A stretch of DNA of 64,000 nucleotides, from contig CP154957.1 in assembly GCA_039621445.1 (NCBI GenBank), positions 7,265,062 to 7,329,061 on the forward strand, in the 5' to 3' direction. Origin of the DNA: Euglena gracilis (taxonomy: Eukaryota; Euglenida; Euglenophyceae; Euglenales). This document shows positions 12,701 through 22,500 of the stretch, piece by piece. The notes beneath the pieces are model-generated. The model did not search any database. It was not told the DNA's origin and worked only from the letters and a program-made list of their open reading frames with translations. Every line of letters begins with the position of its first letter. The stretch's first letter is position 1. The position numbers were made by a program, and so were the translations under genes.

Positions 12701-15700
12701 GGCGGTCCTGCGCGGACTTGAACCGCCGCCCCCGCTGCTGGTTCCGCCGCGGGGCCGCCGCTGGGGAAAAACAGTGGAAGGTGCGCCCGATAGGAATGAA
12801 ACCCGCGGATTATCGCGAATTCCCCGGCCCGGTTTCCGGAATTTTTTTTTGCAGTTGCGAGCGACTGGACCCGAGTTTCCGAATGACCCCTGTTTGACCC
12901 CCAACTCCCCGCCAGGCCCGAGGTATTCACCCGCGAAGGTGAATACTGGGTAGGATTCACCAACCCCGCCAGTTTCGACTCTGCCATTTCGCCGGAAGAA
13001 GAATTCTTTACCTCCCAGCCCCCTTGTCCAAGGCGGGCCGAAGTTCAGGGAATGTATCGGTGACACGGGGGGGGGGGTCAACAACACGGTGTGTCAAAGC
13101 CATTGTAATTCAATGGAAAACCTCAGGCTGTGTTCCAGAAAAGGTGGTGTGCCGTTATCATGGGGTGTGTGTCAACAACACGGCGTGTCTTGGACAGCGG
13201 GGTTGGTCCATCCAGTCTTGAGGGCAGGGAATTTCTTAAGGACCCCTCAGGGGGGGTCCATCCTCCGGCTGGCAAAAAGGCTGCTGGCTGGAAACGAGCT
13301 GCTGGCTGGACCCCCCCCCTGGGGGGGGTCCGGAGGGCTGGAGGGGGCTGGGCTGGGCTGGGTCGATGAAAAACAAAAGTTCTAAAAGATTTTTGCCTTC
13401 TCGACATTTTGATGGATGGAGCTAGATCAAGGCTGGGGGGGCTCTGAAGCAGGAAGCTGTGATGAGGGGAAAAAATGCAGGGATAGGTGAGCTGGGCAGC
13501 CCAGTTGGATGGCCAGCCTGCGGCCGGCTGGCCCGGCCTCCGCCCAGCTGGACCCAACTTTGTTTCACTCGACCCCCCCGGGGGGGCTCCCAGCCCGAAT
13601 TTGGGCTGCTGGCTGGATTTGAGCTGCTGGCTGGCTGGACCCCCCCCGGGGGGGGGGGGTAGGGTACCCTCCGGCTTAAGAAATTCCCTACTTGAGGGGG
13701 GGTCAAGCCGGCCAGCTGGAAAAGTGTGCTGGCGAGAATAAAGGTGCTGGCTGGACCTCCCTCCCCCACTTTGTTGGGTCCAGCCAGCTGACAGGCTGAA
13801 TCCGAGTGGGACTCAAAGGCTAGCAATAAAAGCCCAATTACAATTGAATTGGTCTTTTTTTGTGCAAAAATTTGAGTTGACTGACATCCCTCCAGGGGGG
13901 AGGAGCCAGCCAGCATCATTTTTCCAACGAGCAGCTCTCAGCTGGGCTGCCAAGCCCCCTCCCCCTGGGGGGTCTGCTGAGGATTAGTTGGGGCAAGCCA
14001 AGCTAGCTAATTGCTAGCTATTCTGTTGCAATGGTTGAAAATCTTTGAAAAAGGGAGTTTTCAGCTGATTTCGAGCAGGCAGCTGGTCCCCAATGGGGAA
14101 AAGAACATGAAAGAGGGTGAGTGAGGCCACCCCCTTTCACACCCTCCTCCCCGAAGGACCCACAGAGACAGAACATCAATCATCTTTCCTGTTGCTGACT
14201 CTCCTGTCCTCCAAAATTGAAGGTGGGTCTTTTTTTGGGTTGAATCCATGAGTCTTTTTTTAAATATATTAAAAAAGGTCTCTCTGAGTAAATTCCAAAG
14301 AAGTCGAATCTTGTATTTTCTCAAAATGAAATAAATTTTTATAATTTATTCTATACATAAATTATATTATGTAAAAATATCATGTTTATATATTTATTTA
14401 CATTTATATTTTATATTTTATTCTCTTTCTGGGCGGCCAAATCAAAGAGACAAAAAAGGTTCGATTCACAAACTTCAGGCGTTTGTGAGGCAATTACGCA
14501 GTCTCAGGGTGGTCCATGTTTGGGGCCAGCCGGTCGAAATTCCCGGGGACGCTGTTTTCCCAAAAATTGACATGGGGGACTCCTTTTGAGTCTGATTTTG
14601 GGGCTAATGCCGGTTGGATGTTGGGTTGTCCTCTCGTGTGCATGCGATACCATACCATACCATACCATACTCCCCCCCCACCTGTGCCCACTTCCATCCC
14701 CGGCCCTCATGACGCCAGCCGGGGGGACCAGCGCTGCCCCGCCCATCTTCGCGCGCGGCGCCACGCCGTCGAATGCGAGGTACAGCAGCCGGCGGGGCCG
14801 CGCCGCCGCCACGACATCGTCCACCGCACGGAACACCCGGGCAGGGTCGGGTCCGGCAGCTCCGCGGGGGGGGGGGTGCCCCCCCTGGCTGGGGGAGGGC
14901 AGCTCAGGAGACCAGCCAGCATACCTACCCCCCCCCCCGGGAAACTGTCACCTGACAGGTTGGCCAGTACCGGGGACCCTGACAACGTCCTATCATGACA
15001 GGTTGGCCAGTACCGGGGACCCTGACAACGTCCTATCATGACAGGTTGGCCGGTACCAGGGACCCTGACAGGTTCTTGGGCATGACAGTTTCCCGGGGGG
15101 GGGGGGAGATATCTAGTAGGTATAGGAGTTGGCACTTTCATAAAACACCACTTTGACCTAATATTATGACAACATCAATATTAAATAAAAATTAATCATA
15201 CCATATATTAATATCTATTCAAGGTGCAGGAGCAGGGTGGGTCCTTGAGCATTCTTGAGTTTAGAAAATAGGAGGTGGGGGGCACAGGGGCCCTAGCCTG
15301 GGGGGGGGAACAGGGGCCGGGGCTATGTTGACTCCAACAGGCTGGGGAGGGTGAACAAACCAGGAAACAAACTCGGAACAAACCAGGAGTCCAATGAGCA
15401 GGGGGGGGGTGGACCTGATGCCTTTCACGTGCGAAAGCTGTGAATTGTTGTGCAGGTTGGATTGGTGAATTAATACACCCCAAAAATTCAAAAAAAAATC
15501 TTTCAAAATTGCACTCTGAAGGTTTGTTTGCATGAAAACGGGGTCTCCAGGCACAACAGCAAATGGAAAACAAATACGATTGTACTTGCTGCAACGTTTC
15601 CCGTTAAAAAAAAAAACTGTCGCACACCCCTCCAACAACCCGGGCTGCCAGCCGCCATTCCAAACCAATTCCTGTGCGCGCGCGACCATCTCCGCCTCAT

Positions 15701-17352
15701 CGCGAGGTGCAGCGCCGGCCTCCGGGTGGCAGCACGGGTGGACGAGGCCGTTCATATCGATGTAGAGGTGGTCGAACTCCACGCCGTTGGGGTTGGGGCC
15801 CGTGCATGCCTCGCACCCGGACGAACATTTGGCCCTGAGAAAAATGGACTGGTGCTGAACACCTCTATGACAACACACACACACATACAAGTATATATTC
15901 ATGTATATTAAAACACTCCAAAATACATCCCAAATACATCCCCCCCCGATGAAAGTGGTGATGGGTGCCGAAACAAATTTTTAGGGCTGAAAATTCTCGG
16001 GTGGTCGCCCCTCCCCCCACTTCCCACACGGATGGTCTCGAGCATGAGGAAGCATTTTACAACGAGGTGGTGCATCTAAATCAAAATTGGGAAATATGCA
16101 GCCTTTGGTCTCATAAATTTGTTTCTCCCACATTTGCCCCTCCCCCAAATATCAAACCGGGGGTTAACATGTGGGAGTTTTGAATGATTTAGTCGCCGTG
16201 CGAACACCAAACCCGGCTCCAACAAACACCCTTGTTTGGACTGCAACTTTGGTAACCTGAATGTTTGGTTGGGCACACAGGGGCGGGTTGCAGTGTTGCT
16301 CTCAGAGTCGAATTGTTGGATGCTGGATTTCTGCTCCACTCCACAACGGAAGGATACAAATACACTTGACCGGCTAGTGGCCAATGGGTCCACAGTGACA
16401 GCTTCCAGGGTGACGACCACCTCACGGAGATGACTTCTTCCTTGCGGGGAGGTGCGAAGGTAAATATTGGCCGACACTGTCAAATGGTTGGTCCAGGGGA
16501 TCAGCACACCCCCGGGTTTCGGTCGATATTTTGCGAGACACTGCACCCCTTGCGCTATTTGCGACATGATCGATATTTGAGATTTGCAAACAAAATTTTC
16601 TTGACTTGAAAGCAATAAACTTGCACAACAACAACACATCACCTACGCCCATTTCTCAGGTGGGACTTGCCTCACTTCACGACAATTGCAGCGGGGCGAG
16701 AGGGTCGTCAAGGGTGGGCCATTCGGCAAGGCACGATGGGGCTGGGGCCGCAGAGGTCGGGCTCCATCTCCGCCCCATCAATGACCACCGGCTCCTCCAG
16801 CACACAGGGCGTGAGAATGCCCGCAGGGGACTTCCCCACAACCCCCAGGGGGATTGCAACGAGTACCCCCCCCCTCGAAATAAAAAGCCCTCCCCCGACA
16901 CGGAGCCAGACGCTGGTGTCATTCAGGAAAAAATTGAAAATTTTTGGTTGGACACAACATTTCTTTCATCAGAAACGCCCCATTTTAGATAAGGATTGCA
17001 CATTTCTGTGAAAATAGGAGGTACACAACGAAATTTTGGCATAAAGTTGGTATTTGGCCACAATTGAAGGTCGCCAAAGGTCATAGAGGTCACCCGAAAA
17101 TGCTTCATTTCCCCCCAATTATAAAGCCCCCCCCCTGAGGGTCTTGAAATCCCGTCCAAATATAAAGCTGGGGGGATTTATATTTGGTGGGAGTTTATGT
17201 GCATATGCAATCAGTGAATGCAAAAAAAAAGGTAGGAACGATCTGATGTGCTACTCTCCAGAAAGCGGGAGGGGATGTCCCAAAGGTGTGGAAAGCCCCT
17301 GGATGCGTGGGTACTTGCTCACCAACCACTTGAAGAACGATGACACTCCCAT
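593..17352 (-). CDS. XRN2: 5'-3' exoribonuclease, XRN2/Rat1 class (multi-exon, 3' part beyond left edge)
   Basis: This gene encodes a processive 5'-3' exoribonuclease that degrades 5'-monophosphate RNA. XRN2/Rat1 members act in the nucleus in RNA polymerase II termination and rRNA processing. Exons found at (descending): 17299-17352, 16735-16830, 15687-15809, 14744-14838, 12591-12760, 11900-11990, 10302-10439, 9937-10019, 9448-9540, 8788-8853, 7760-7849, 7167-7231, 5753-5881, 3351-3435, 2824-2945, 1101-1228, 593-709. In order they carry the [10 protein letters not shown] amino end, [91 protein letters not shown] and [23 protein letters not shown] and APFASD are XRN2/4-type rather than XRN1-type. 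Several junctions are GT-AG with matching phase; some exon starts lack AG. The carboxyl end is outside the window. Family assignment is very secure, the exact exon ends less so. Confidence 0.93.
1101..1228 (-). CDS. XRN2: XRN2-like exon 16
   Basis: Reads [17 protein letters not shown] then [18 protein letters not shown], matching YKERYYxxKF...YVEGLCWVxRYYYQG. Acceptor CACAG and donor GTGTGT are clear; the exon is two bases plus 42 codons. Confidence 0.92.
1379..2010. mobile_element. hAT-like small element, family CAGGGCGGTCC (two fused units)
   Basis: Starts CAGGGCGGTCC and is flanked by a perfect 8-bp duplication, CTCCATCC, at 1371-1378 and 2011-2018. Two copies of the roughly 320-bp unit lie in tandem; each has the phrases TTTCTGGCATCCTTGGACC and ATCGCCCATCC. 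It codes for no transposase. It lies in an XRN2 intron. Confidence 0.75.
2390..2832. mobile_element. CAGGGCGGT-family element with purine-rich insert
   Basis: Begins CAGGGCGGTT and ends TGGACCGCTCTG, with the family core at 2636-2780. A purine run of GGC-AAAA type (2405-2530) fills its left half. No clear target duplication was found. Its right end overlaps the start of the XRN2 exon 15 region by a few bases, so the true end may be shorter. Confidence 0.5.
2824..2945 (-). CDS. XRN2: XRN2-like exon 15
   Basis: G/C-ending frame with [20 protein letters not shown], resembling the alanine-rich NxAAAxxLRxRL segment of XRN2. Its donor leaves one base, which pairs with the two-base start of exon 16. 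No AG precedes it; the upstream sequence is CTGCCCCCGG. Confidence 0.62.
3351..3435 (-). CDS. XRN2: XRN2-like exon 14
   Basis: Starts after CTGCAG in phase 0 with exon 13 and reads [20 protein letters not shown], the charged linker that follows the LTDxGEV segment in XRN2. Function is inferred from position and composition. It ends near a GT at 3350-3349. Confidence 0.65.
3467..3625. repeat. CA/CG dinucleotide tract followed by TG tract
   Basis: A (CA)n run with CGCA interruptions is followed by a TGTGTG/GTGCGT run, so the two halves are largely self-complementary. It starts about 30 bases upstream of XRN2 exon 14 in the gene's sense. Confidence 0.85.
3630..4130. repeat. Telomere-like tracts, TTAGGG then CCCTAA
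   Basis: Bases 3630-3710 hold degenerate TTAGGG units and 4020-4130 hold CCCTAA units, ending in CCCTAACCCTAACCCTAAC. Roughly 310 bases of other sequence, with scattered CTAACCC, separate them. The orientation is that of two chromosome ends facing each other. The block is inside an XRN2 intron. Confidence 0.8.
4825..5319. mobile_element. hAT-like small element, family CAGGGAATTTCTTAAG (copy 1)
   Basis: The termini are CAGGGAATTTCTTAAG and its complement CTTAAGAAATTCCCTG. A perfect 8-bp duplication, GCCTGGGC, flanks it at 4817-4824 and 5320-5327. The interior has CTGGCTGG repeats and CCCCGGGG palindromes. Copy 2 lies at 13225-13690. Confidence 0.9.
5753..5881 (-). CDS. XRN2: XRN2-like exon 13
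   Basis: 43 codons, phase 0 to 0, bounded by ACCAG and GTGTGC. It contains [15 protein letters not shown], then [17 protein letters not shown], as in XRN4 (MGGYLTDxGEVxLDRVExFIQ). Confidence 0.92.
5960..6400. other. AT-rich intron stretch with a degenerate CAGGGCGGT-family fragment
   Basis: Bases 5990-6160 are AT-rich with ATCAATTCATC repeats. Bases 6165-6260 resemble the CATTCAATGA...GGAAAAATG core of the small-element family. No exon was recognised. Confidence 0.4.
6604..6738. repeat. (CA)n microsatellite with CAACA interruptions
   Basis: About 135 bases of ACACAC with regular ACAACAC interruptions, embedded in a CAGGGCGGT-family fragment. Open frames across it on both strands (Thr-His or Cys-Val repeats) are artefacts. 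Confidence 0.95.
7167..7231 (-). CDS. XRN2: XRN2-like exon 12
   Basis: Reads [17 protein letters not shown], matching PSLEIREGAIDRL of XRN2. Acceptor TCCAG and donor GTCCCG are present. The previous exon ends HLP, so the HLPSL motif is restored across the intron. Confidence 0.82.
7760..7849 (-). CDS. XRN2: XRN2-like exon 11
   Basis: Reads [15 protein letters not shown] then [12 protein letters not shown], the invariant XRN signature; the D residues of IDD and GND are structural or catalytic. The acceptor is GGCAG. The 3' end lies in the run after HLP and is continued by exon 12. Confidence 0.92.
7955..8277. mobile_element. CAGGGCGGT-family element (diverged ends)
   Basis: It has the complete family core: GGCATTTTTCGGCGAGAACA, GGTCGACATC, TTTCTGGCATCC and CGCCCATCCACCC. 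The ends (CGGGGTGGTCC and GTGGTCCGCC) are diverged and no target duplication could be assigned. Confidence 0.6.
8505..8657. mobile_element. Short TGTCCAACGACC-family element
   Basis: The left end has TACCCTCCCC...TTTGTCGAACGACC and the right end GGTCGTTGGACAAAGG...GGAGGGTA, an inverted repeat. GGTCGTAGGTT repeats lie between. Confidence 0.65.
8788..8853 (-). CDS. XRN2: XRN2-like exon 10
   Basis: 22 codons between GCCAG and GTCCCC, phase 0 to 0, reading [16 protein letters not shown], matching FLxIxVLREYLxxE of XRN2/4. Confidence 0.85.
9058..9236. repeat. C/G-run repeat with CAAATAA and GTTATTTGGGG motifs
   Basis: Alternating C runs with CAAATAA and G runs with TTATTTGGGG form imperfect inverted pairs, like the degenerate poly-C/poly-G small elements elsewhere in the window. 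Run lengths here are probably unreliable. Confidence 0.55.
9448..9540 (-). CDS. XRN2: Probable XRN2-like exon 9
   Basis: A G/C-ending open stretch reads [14 protein letters not shown] then DPKYDLLPP. Its position between LATHEP and VLREYL fits the variable XRN linker. There is no AG at the start. Assignment rests on codon bias and position only. Confidence 0.4.
9937..10019 (-). CDS. XRN2: XRN2-like exon 8
   Basis: Starts after CCTCAG and reads [18 protein letters not shown], joining in phase to DADLIML of exon 7 exactly as in XRN2 (LGLATHEPxFTIxRE). The 3' end is set at a GT beside a G run and is approximate. Confidence 0.85.
10302..10439 (-). CDS. XRN2: XRN2-like exon 7
   Basis: This exon is 46 codons, phase 0 to 0, bounded by CTCAG and GTGTGC. 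It contains [27 protein letters not shown] and DADLIML. The E residues of GEGEHK and the D residues of DADL are metal ligands of the nuclease. It is one of the best defined exons in the window. Confidence 0.92.
11900..11990 (-). CDS. XRN2: XRN2-like exon 6
   Basis: Reads [19 protein letters not shown] then WRRLTV, matching the GTxFMxxLxxxLxYYIxxR...LTVI segment. The donor GTGTGC follows LTV and joins in phase 0 to exon 7 ([14 protein letters not shown]). The acceptor side is uncertain. Confidence 0.85.
12591..12760 (-). CDS. XRN2: XRN2-like exon 5
   Basis: Begins after a CCCCAG acceptor and contains [13 protein letters not shown], then a helical stretch and [10 protein letters not shown], corresponding to NQQRSRRFR...SNxITPGT of XRN2. 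Codons are almost all G/C-ending. There is no ATG in frame, so a simple ORF scan would miss it. Confidence 0.85.
13225..13690. mobile_element. hAT-like small element, family CAGGGAATTTCTTAAG (copy 2)
   Basis: Same termini and interior as 4825-5319, differing mainly in run lengths and short deletions. A perfect 8-bp duplication, CTTGAGGG, lies at 13217-13224 and 13691-13698. It sits in the intron between XRN2 exons 4 and 5. Confidence 0.9.
14744..14838 (-). CDS. XRN2: XRN2-like exon 4
   Basis: Reads [16 protein letters not shown] followed by [15 protein letters not shown], the most conserved XRN signature; the D of FDGVAP is a catalytic metal ligand. No AG acceptor precedes it in a usable phase and no GT follows AKM, so both ends were set by homology. 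Confidence 0.88.
14938..15098. repeat. Inverted-repeat element with 46-bp tandem units
   Basis: The ends are CCCGGGAAACTGTCACCTGA and ATGACAGTTTCCCGGG. Between them a unit of about 46 bases (TGACAGGTTGGCCAGTACCG...) is repeated about 2.5 times. Related ends occur near 8966, 42040 and 45905. Confidence 0.75.
15687..15809 (-). CDS. XRN2: XRN2-like exon 3 (first catalytic block)
   Basis: Reads [20 protein letters not shown] then HPCCHPE and DEAEM. The D in YIDMNG is one of the metal-binding acidic residues of the XRN active site. An alternative, stronger-looking TCTCAG acceptor would extend the exon to 15834. The donor GT at 15686-15685 would cut before the codons that continue VAR, so the 3' end is uncertain. 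Confidence 0.88.
16735..16830 (-). CDS. XRN2: XRN2-like exon 2
   Basis: The frame contains [18 protein letters not shown], matching the EE-P-x-IDG-x-E-x-P-x-DL segment that precedes PNPNG in XRN2/4 proteins. With acceptor AG at 16832-16831 and donor GT at 16734-16733 it is 96 nt, phase 0 on both sides. Confidence 0.7.
17100..17190. repeat. AATATAAA/CCCCC inverted-repeat end
   Basis: Contains TGAGGGTCTTGAAATCCCG between AATTATAAAGCCCC and AAATATAAAG...TTTATATTTGG, the same order as at 34100-34195. It lies in the first XRN2 intron. Confidence 0.6.
17299..17352 (-). CDS. XRN2: XRN2-like exon 1 (start codon)
   Basis: The start ATG lies at 17352-17350 and reads [18 protein letters not shown], matching the invariant XRN amino end (MGVPxFFRWLxxKYP). 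The GTGAGC inside it (codons V-S) resembles a splice donor but homology continues through it. The true donor was not resolved, since no GT lies right after the conserved part. Confidence 0.85.
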
Positions 17353-19361
17353 AGCGCTACGCTAGCAAAGACGGTGGAGCGTTGGGAACAGATCCCGGGC
17401 GAAGGGGTCCAACATTCAATGAGTGGCAACAAATCAAAGGATCGCTTCAAGAGAAAGAGAGGAGGTTGCGGAGGGCAGTTTTTTGTAAGTCTGTCTCTGT
17501 GTCCGAGTGTGAAATCTGCCCAATTGGGGGACTCGCGACCTGGTTTCAATGGTCAATGGAGACACCACGCAGAGCGAGTCAATACGCAATTACCACCAAT
17601 TTAAAAAAATTGACGGCGATCACCAACTGGGTTGCAGTTTTGAGGGGATTTTGTGGGACGTGTGCATGGGGGGAAAAAACCGAATGAGCCGATAAAACAA
17701 ATGACCAAATGATCAGAAAAACCACCAAGAAACTTCGGAGATCCACTTTCAGCAGTCAAAATCATCAATAAACCTCCCTTTCCAACCCATCCTGGGCAAC
17801 CTTCAAGACTTGGTGTAGGCCAAATCGCCAAATATTTTCGGGGTGTTGCTAACCTGGCAGTTGAAATTGGAGAAAGGTGGTAGGTCTAACAGCCACAGGG
17901 AAAAAGCAGTCCCAAAGTGTTGAACTCACATCTGTGCTCAAGCCATTGCACACATCAATTCTGTTTGCAGATTTGCATCGATAAATCCCCCGAAAAAATG
18001 TACAGATTTAAATAATATACATAATATACATACACATACACACAACTATATTAATATACAAATATGGTTTAGATGATGGAAGACATGATATAGAATAATA
18101 TACACACCCGAAAAAATTCCACCTTGATATATAATAAAAAATCCGAATAAAACGTAAATCATGATCACCACCAGCTCAAAAAAAATAATTTTGCTCACCT
18201 GCACTTTGGGGTCTTTCACAAAAGCATATGTGTCTTAAAAAGAGAATCGTCGACGGGTGGTTCCTACCAATTGGTGAGGGTGCAAGCTGACAACGGTGAT
18301 GGTTGTCAAGCAAACAAAATTACACCCCCCCCCAGGGGGGATGCTATGAACAGCAGGGGGGGAAGGGATCTCAACTCCCCTCCCGGGGGGGTCGGGTTTT
18401 GGGGTGGCATCGAAGGATAACTGACAACTGGCTGGGTTGGCTGGGACTCAAAACATCCCCCCTTGGGGGGGGGGGGGCTGTGCCTGCTAACCCCCTCCCA
18501 CTTGTCCCATTTTTTTTGACAAAGTTTGTCCAAATTCGCCCACCTGGCAGTTTGGCGGTCATTTGGGGGGTCGGATATTCACCAAATAATTCCTTGATTT
18601 GTAACCCCCCCCCCATTTCCAAACCCCCTCTTCGGCCGACCAACCAAACCTGATCCTGCAAACCCTGGGGGGGGGGTTACGCCGAAAAAAATCGTCCCTG
18701 GAGCTTCATTTTTCTCTGGAGGGTTTATAAGTCAAAGTTTGGTTGGTCGGCCCGGGGGGGGGGTTAAGTGTTGATTGTAATTGGATCGGGGGGGGTTTGC
18801 ATTGCATCAACAGATTGACCTCCAAAGAAAGGTCCTTAAAAATCTCTTTTCTTCCACATAACCTCGGGGTTGTGTCTCCTCCAATGACCCTGCCAATTGT
18901 GTGGACATCACAGCTGCCGGGGGGCTGATGGTTCGTTCACGGCTCTTGCTTGGATTCTTCATCTGGAATATCTACGGTCTGGAGCAACCCCCCCCCCCCC
19001 AAATAGCCGGGTTATTAGAACCAACTTTTGGCCCTGCCCCCCTGCCAGGTTGTTTGGGCCCTTTTTCAGCGCCGTAAAGGAATTTGCTAAAAAGGGGGGG
19101 TGCCAAGTTACTGGAACCATCTTTTTGCCTCTCCCTCCGTCAAGTTTTTCAGCCACTGCCAGGAGCAAAGGCCCTGCCAGGTTATTCGGGGGGGATTATG
19201 CCAACGCTTCTGCCTTTGGGCCCTTTGATCTTCCATTTCACCCTCATTTTCGACCGAAGAAAACAAAAACACAAACATATGTTGGGTGTGTGAAACAGCG
19301 GGCGGTCCGGTGTTGGGGGTGTGGCGCAGTGGGGGTTAGGAGGTGACAATGCTGTGGGCGC
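17353..19361. other. Intergenic region between XRN2-like and Iwr1-like genes
   Basis: It holds the presumed promoter region of XRN2 (just right of 17352) and the 3' region of the Iwr1-like gene (left of 19362). Bases 17990-18200 are AT-rich and 18320-18800 are dense in C and G runs. I found no coding exon, TATA element or terminator I could defend. Confidence 0.5.
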
Positions 19362-19512
19362 TCAGGCGCCGTCGGCGGACAGGTCTGAGTCATACGCATA
19401 GAAATTGCAGTCCTTCTTGCCATCCCCAACGGGGAAGAGGGGGTCGTCCGGGTCATCGTCACTGTCTGACGACTCGGCGCCTGCAAGGACCCTCTCCCGC
19501 TCGTCGTCCTCA
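19362..19512 (-). CDS. IWR1: Iwr1-like last exon (stop codon)
   Basis: Acidic end reading EDDERERVLAGAESSDSDD, then KKDCNFYAYDSDLSADGA and TGA at 19364-19362. With acceptor CTCCAG it starts with one base, completing the two left by exon 6. An alternative acceptor at 19544 gives 61 codons, phase 0, but does not fit that donor. Confidence 0.78.
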
Positions 19513-22500
19513 CTGGAGAAAACTTCCTCATGCCCAGGATCAGACTGCCGGCGTACAAATCGGATGACGTAACATTATGTAATACAAAGCATAATAACAT
19601 AATAATATAATGCAAATATGCGAAGATTTTTTAAATAATCTAAAAAATAATATATAATGTAACATAATAATATAACAATGTAACAATATACAAAAAATAT
19701 ATAACAGCAGCAACAGCAACAACAACAATGATGAAGATGATAACATCAATGTATAAACAATGCAGCAATTTTTTGCTACAGCAAAAAATATGTATATTAT
19801 GTACGTATGCTAACTGCTTCATCTGGGATGGGAGCAAGCAGAACCATCTCCACCATCTCGGCGTATGCTTGCAGCCCCCGGCCCGCATCCCCACCCCTCA
19901 AGCCTGCCCCCAGATCTGGCACCCCCTCGACCTCCGCCCTGGCAGCCAACATGGGGTGCTTTGGAGGGTCCCAGAGGTTTCATTTTAGGTCACCAGCAAT
20001 TACCTTTGATTCCCACCACTTTCATGACATTTTGAAAAAAAAATGCATCTTTGACCCTCCCTCTCGCGGTTGAAAACGGCCCCAGAGTCCCAGGGAGGCT
20101 GATTCCTAACGAAACGCATCTACCCATTTCATGCCCCCAGGCCTTCCGGCGACCGGCGGGGTTGCTGCCAACCCCTAGCTGCTCATTTGTTGGACCCACC
20201 TAAGACCTAGGCGACGATTCTCTGTATGAAAAGGAGTTTGGTGACTTCAAAAGGAGGGCTGGGTGATGTGTCCGCAATTGAAAAGAAAAAGGTGAAAAGC
20301 GGCACCGCACCCCGACAGTGCTCGGAAACGACGACCAGACAATACTTGCACTTTGCATCGCAGCAATGAGCTCACTTTTCTATTTGAAAAAACCGGGCTG
20401 GCGGACCCTGCCTCTCGCTCTCCTCCTCAGAGCTGCTGTCTGCATACTCGTGGCGCCAGTCATACGAGAACCCCTCGACCTTGACCCCAGCCGCAGTGTC
20501 CTGAGGTGTCAGTCCAGGGGCAGGGCCGGAGGAAACGGAAGGGGAGGACCACCAGGGACGGGGCCGGTGACCGGCAAAAAAAAACTCAATGAAAATCCAC
20601 AGGAAAAAAAAGGCCCGAAAAACGGCTGCTCTTTTGGCGAAAACGGGCCGATTTTCGGGGGGAAATGATTTTTGGCGGCTTTGCGCCCTTGCCCACAATG
20701 GGAGATTCCCTCGCCAGGCAACGCTAAAATAGATGTCTGGGACGAAAGCCCAAGAATGACGATCATGTGCTGTAGCACTGACCAACGTCCAAAGGGAGGA
20801 GGGATTTCGGCGAGGCTGAAAGCAAAACCGGCCGAACTAATCACGGGGTTTCTTAAAGACCGGACCCCCGGGCAGGCATTGTTATTATTCTGCAGATTAT
20901 GGCATTATTATATCATTATGCTGTAATAATGTAATAATAGTACAATAGGAATTATTACACTATTTTCAAGCCGCCTTGAAAACGTTAAAATGCCTTAAAT
21001 GTGCCTTAAATTTTTTGGCCAATATGCCGCAAATGCCTGAAATTTTGAGAAATCTTGCCTTAAATAATAATAATAATAACAACAATAATAATGCCTGCAT
21101 GGGGGGGGTCCGCAGGCAGGCTAAAAAAAAAAACGAGTTGGCTGGCTGGAGCCCCCCAGGAGTATTTTCGTTGGATGCGGGGGGGGGGGGATGGGCGACG
21201 ACATGTGGAGGCGGGTCGGCAATACCAAAGAAGGGGGGGTCAGGGGGGGGCGGGGGCGGGGGGGGGGGCATGCTGGCCTCGATGCCCTGGGCGTGACCCG
21301 CACAGTAATAAATGTCGAACTCCGCCGTGTCGTCCGCCTCCATCGCCTCAGCGGGACCCGCCCGGAGGGTGGCGTACGCGGCGTCGACCACTCCTTCCCG
21401 AGCTGGCCCGTTGCACGGCAGAGGCAGTTGAAAAATGCTAGTTGAAAAAATGCTGGCAGCGCGGCCACTTTCACACTTTGGTCAAAGTGGCCTTGATCAA
21501 GGAGACTTGGGTCAAATGGCCTTCGTGTACGTCTGATTTCAGAAAAAGAATTCAGAAAAAATTCCATCATCTCTGTCTTCTTGAGGACTTTTAGAAGGAA
21601 TTCGTTCAAGCAAGGATTTCTGCCAAAATTTTTTTCCAGGCGAGGGCTGCTGGGACAACTGGGACAACTGAAGCGTTCATTCGTTGGCCTCTAGGGGTTT
21701 AATTTTGGACCCCGGTGATTTCCTGTAATTGGCCACCGTTTTGGATATATTTTGAAAACTTCGACATTTTGAATCCGAAATGGCCCAAAAAAACGCCCAA
21801 GTTGAAACAGGCAACACCAATACAAAATGGGCTATATCAGTGACCCGTCGTGCAGCTGGCCCTGGAGGCCTATCCGAGGTGATAAATGAGGACGTTGTGC
21901 AATTCATCACAGAACGAGGACGGGTAATTCATCACAGAAGGGAAAAATTGCCCAACCCCACTCACGCTTTGTCGGCAGACTAAGGGGCCCCTCGCCGGAA
22001 CCACTGCCGCATCGGGTCACCGCCGGGGCCCCCCGGGTGGTCGGCCGGGGCCGGGAAATGCGCCGCTTTCACGAGTGTCACGGGAGCGGGGGTTGGACGC
22101 AGCGTTCTTCTCCACTTGGCGTGCAGGGTTGAGAGAAACTGTCAACGTCTCACAAAACGAAAGCAACACAACGGGGGCAAAAAAGGTGGATGCAGCGCCT
22201 GGTGGCTAAACTGATTTCTCAAACATCGATCAATTGTCTCCCAACGCACACGATGGCCTCAGACATGCTCGTTCCCAGTCGACGTCGCACCAAAACCTTG
22301 TGGTATTTGGTGGTTTTATTTTGGAGGTTGCGGTCGGCGTCCTCTTGACCAGCAAGCAAAATAAGGTGTTCAGCCCTGCGTTTCTTACCCCAAAGGGTTC
22401 GGTGATCACCGCTCAACAACCATTGTGGTCCATTTTGACAAAGCAGGGCCAAAGGCAAAAGAGGACAACGAGGACCTCACCGCCGTGCCATGCCCCAGGA

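Noticed and set aside
18300-18800. Promoter or terminator elements between the two genes
   Set aside because: G and C runs and AT-rich words only; nothing specific enough to call.
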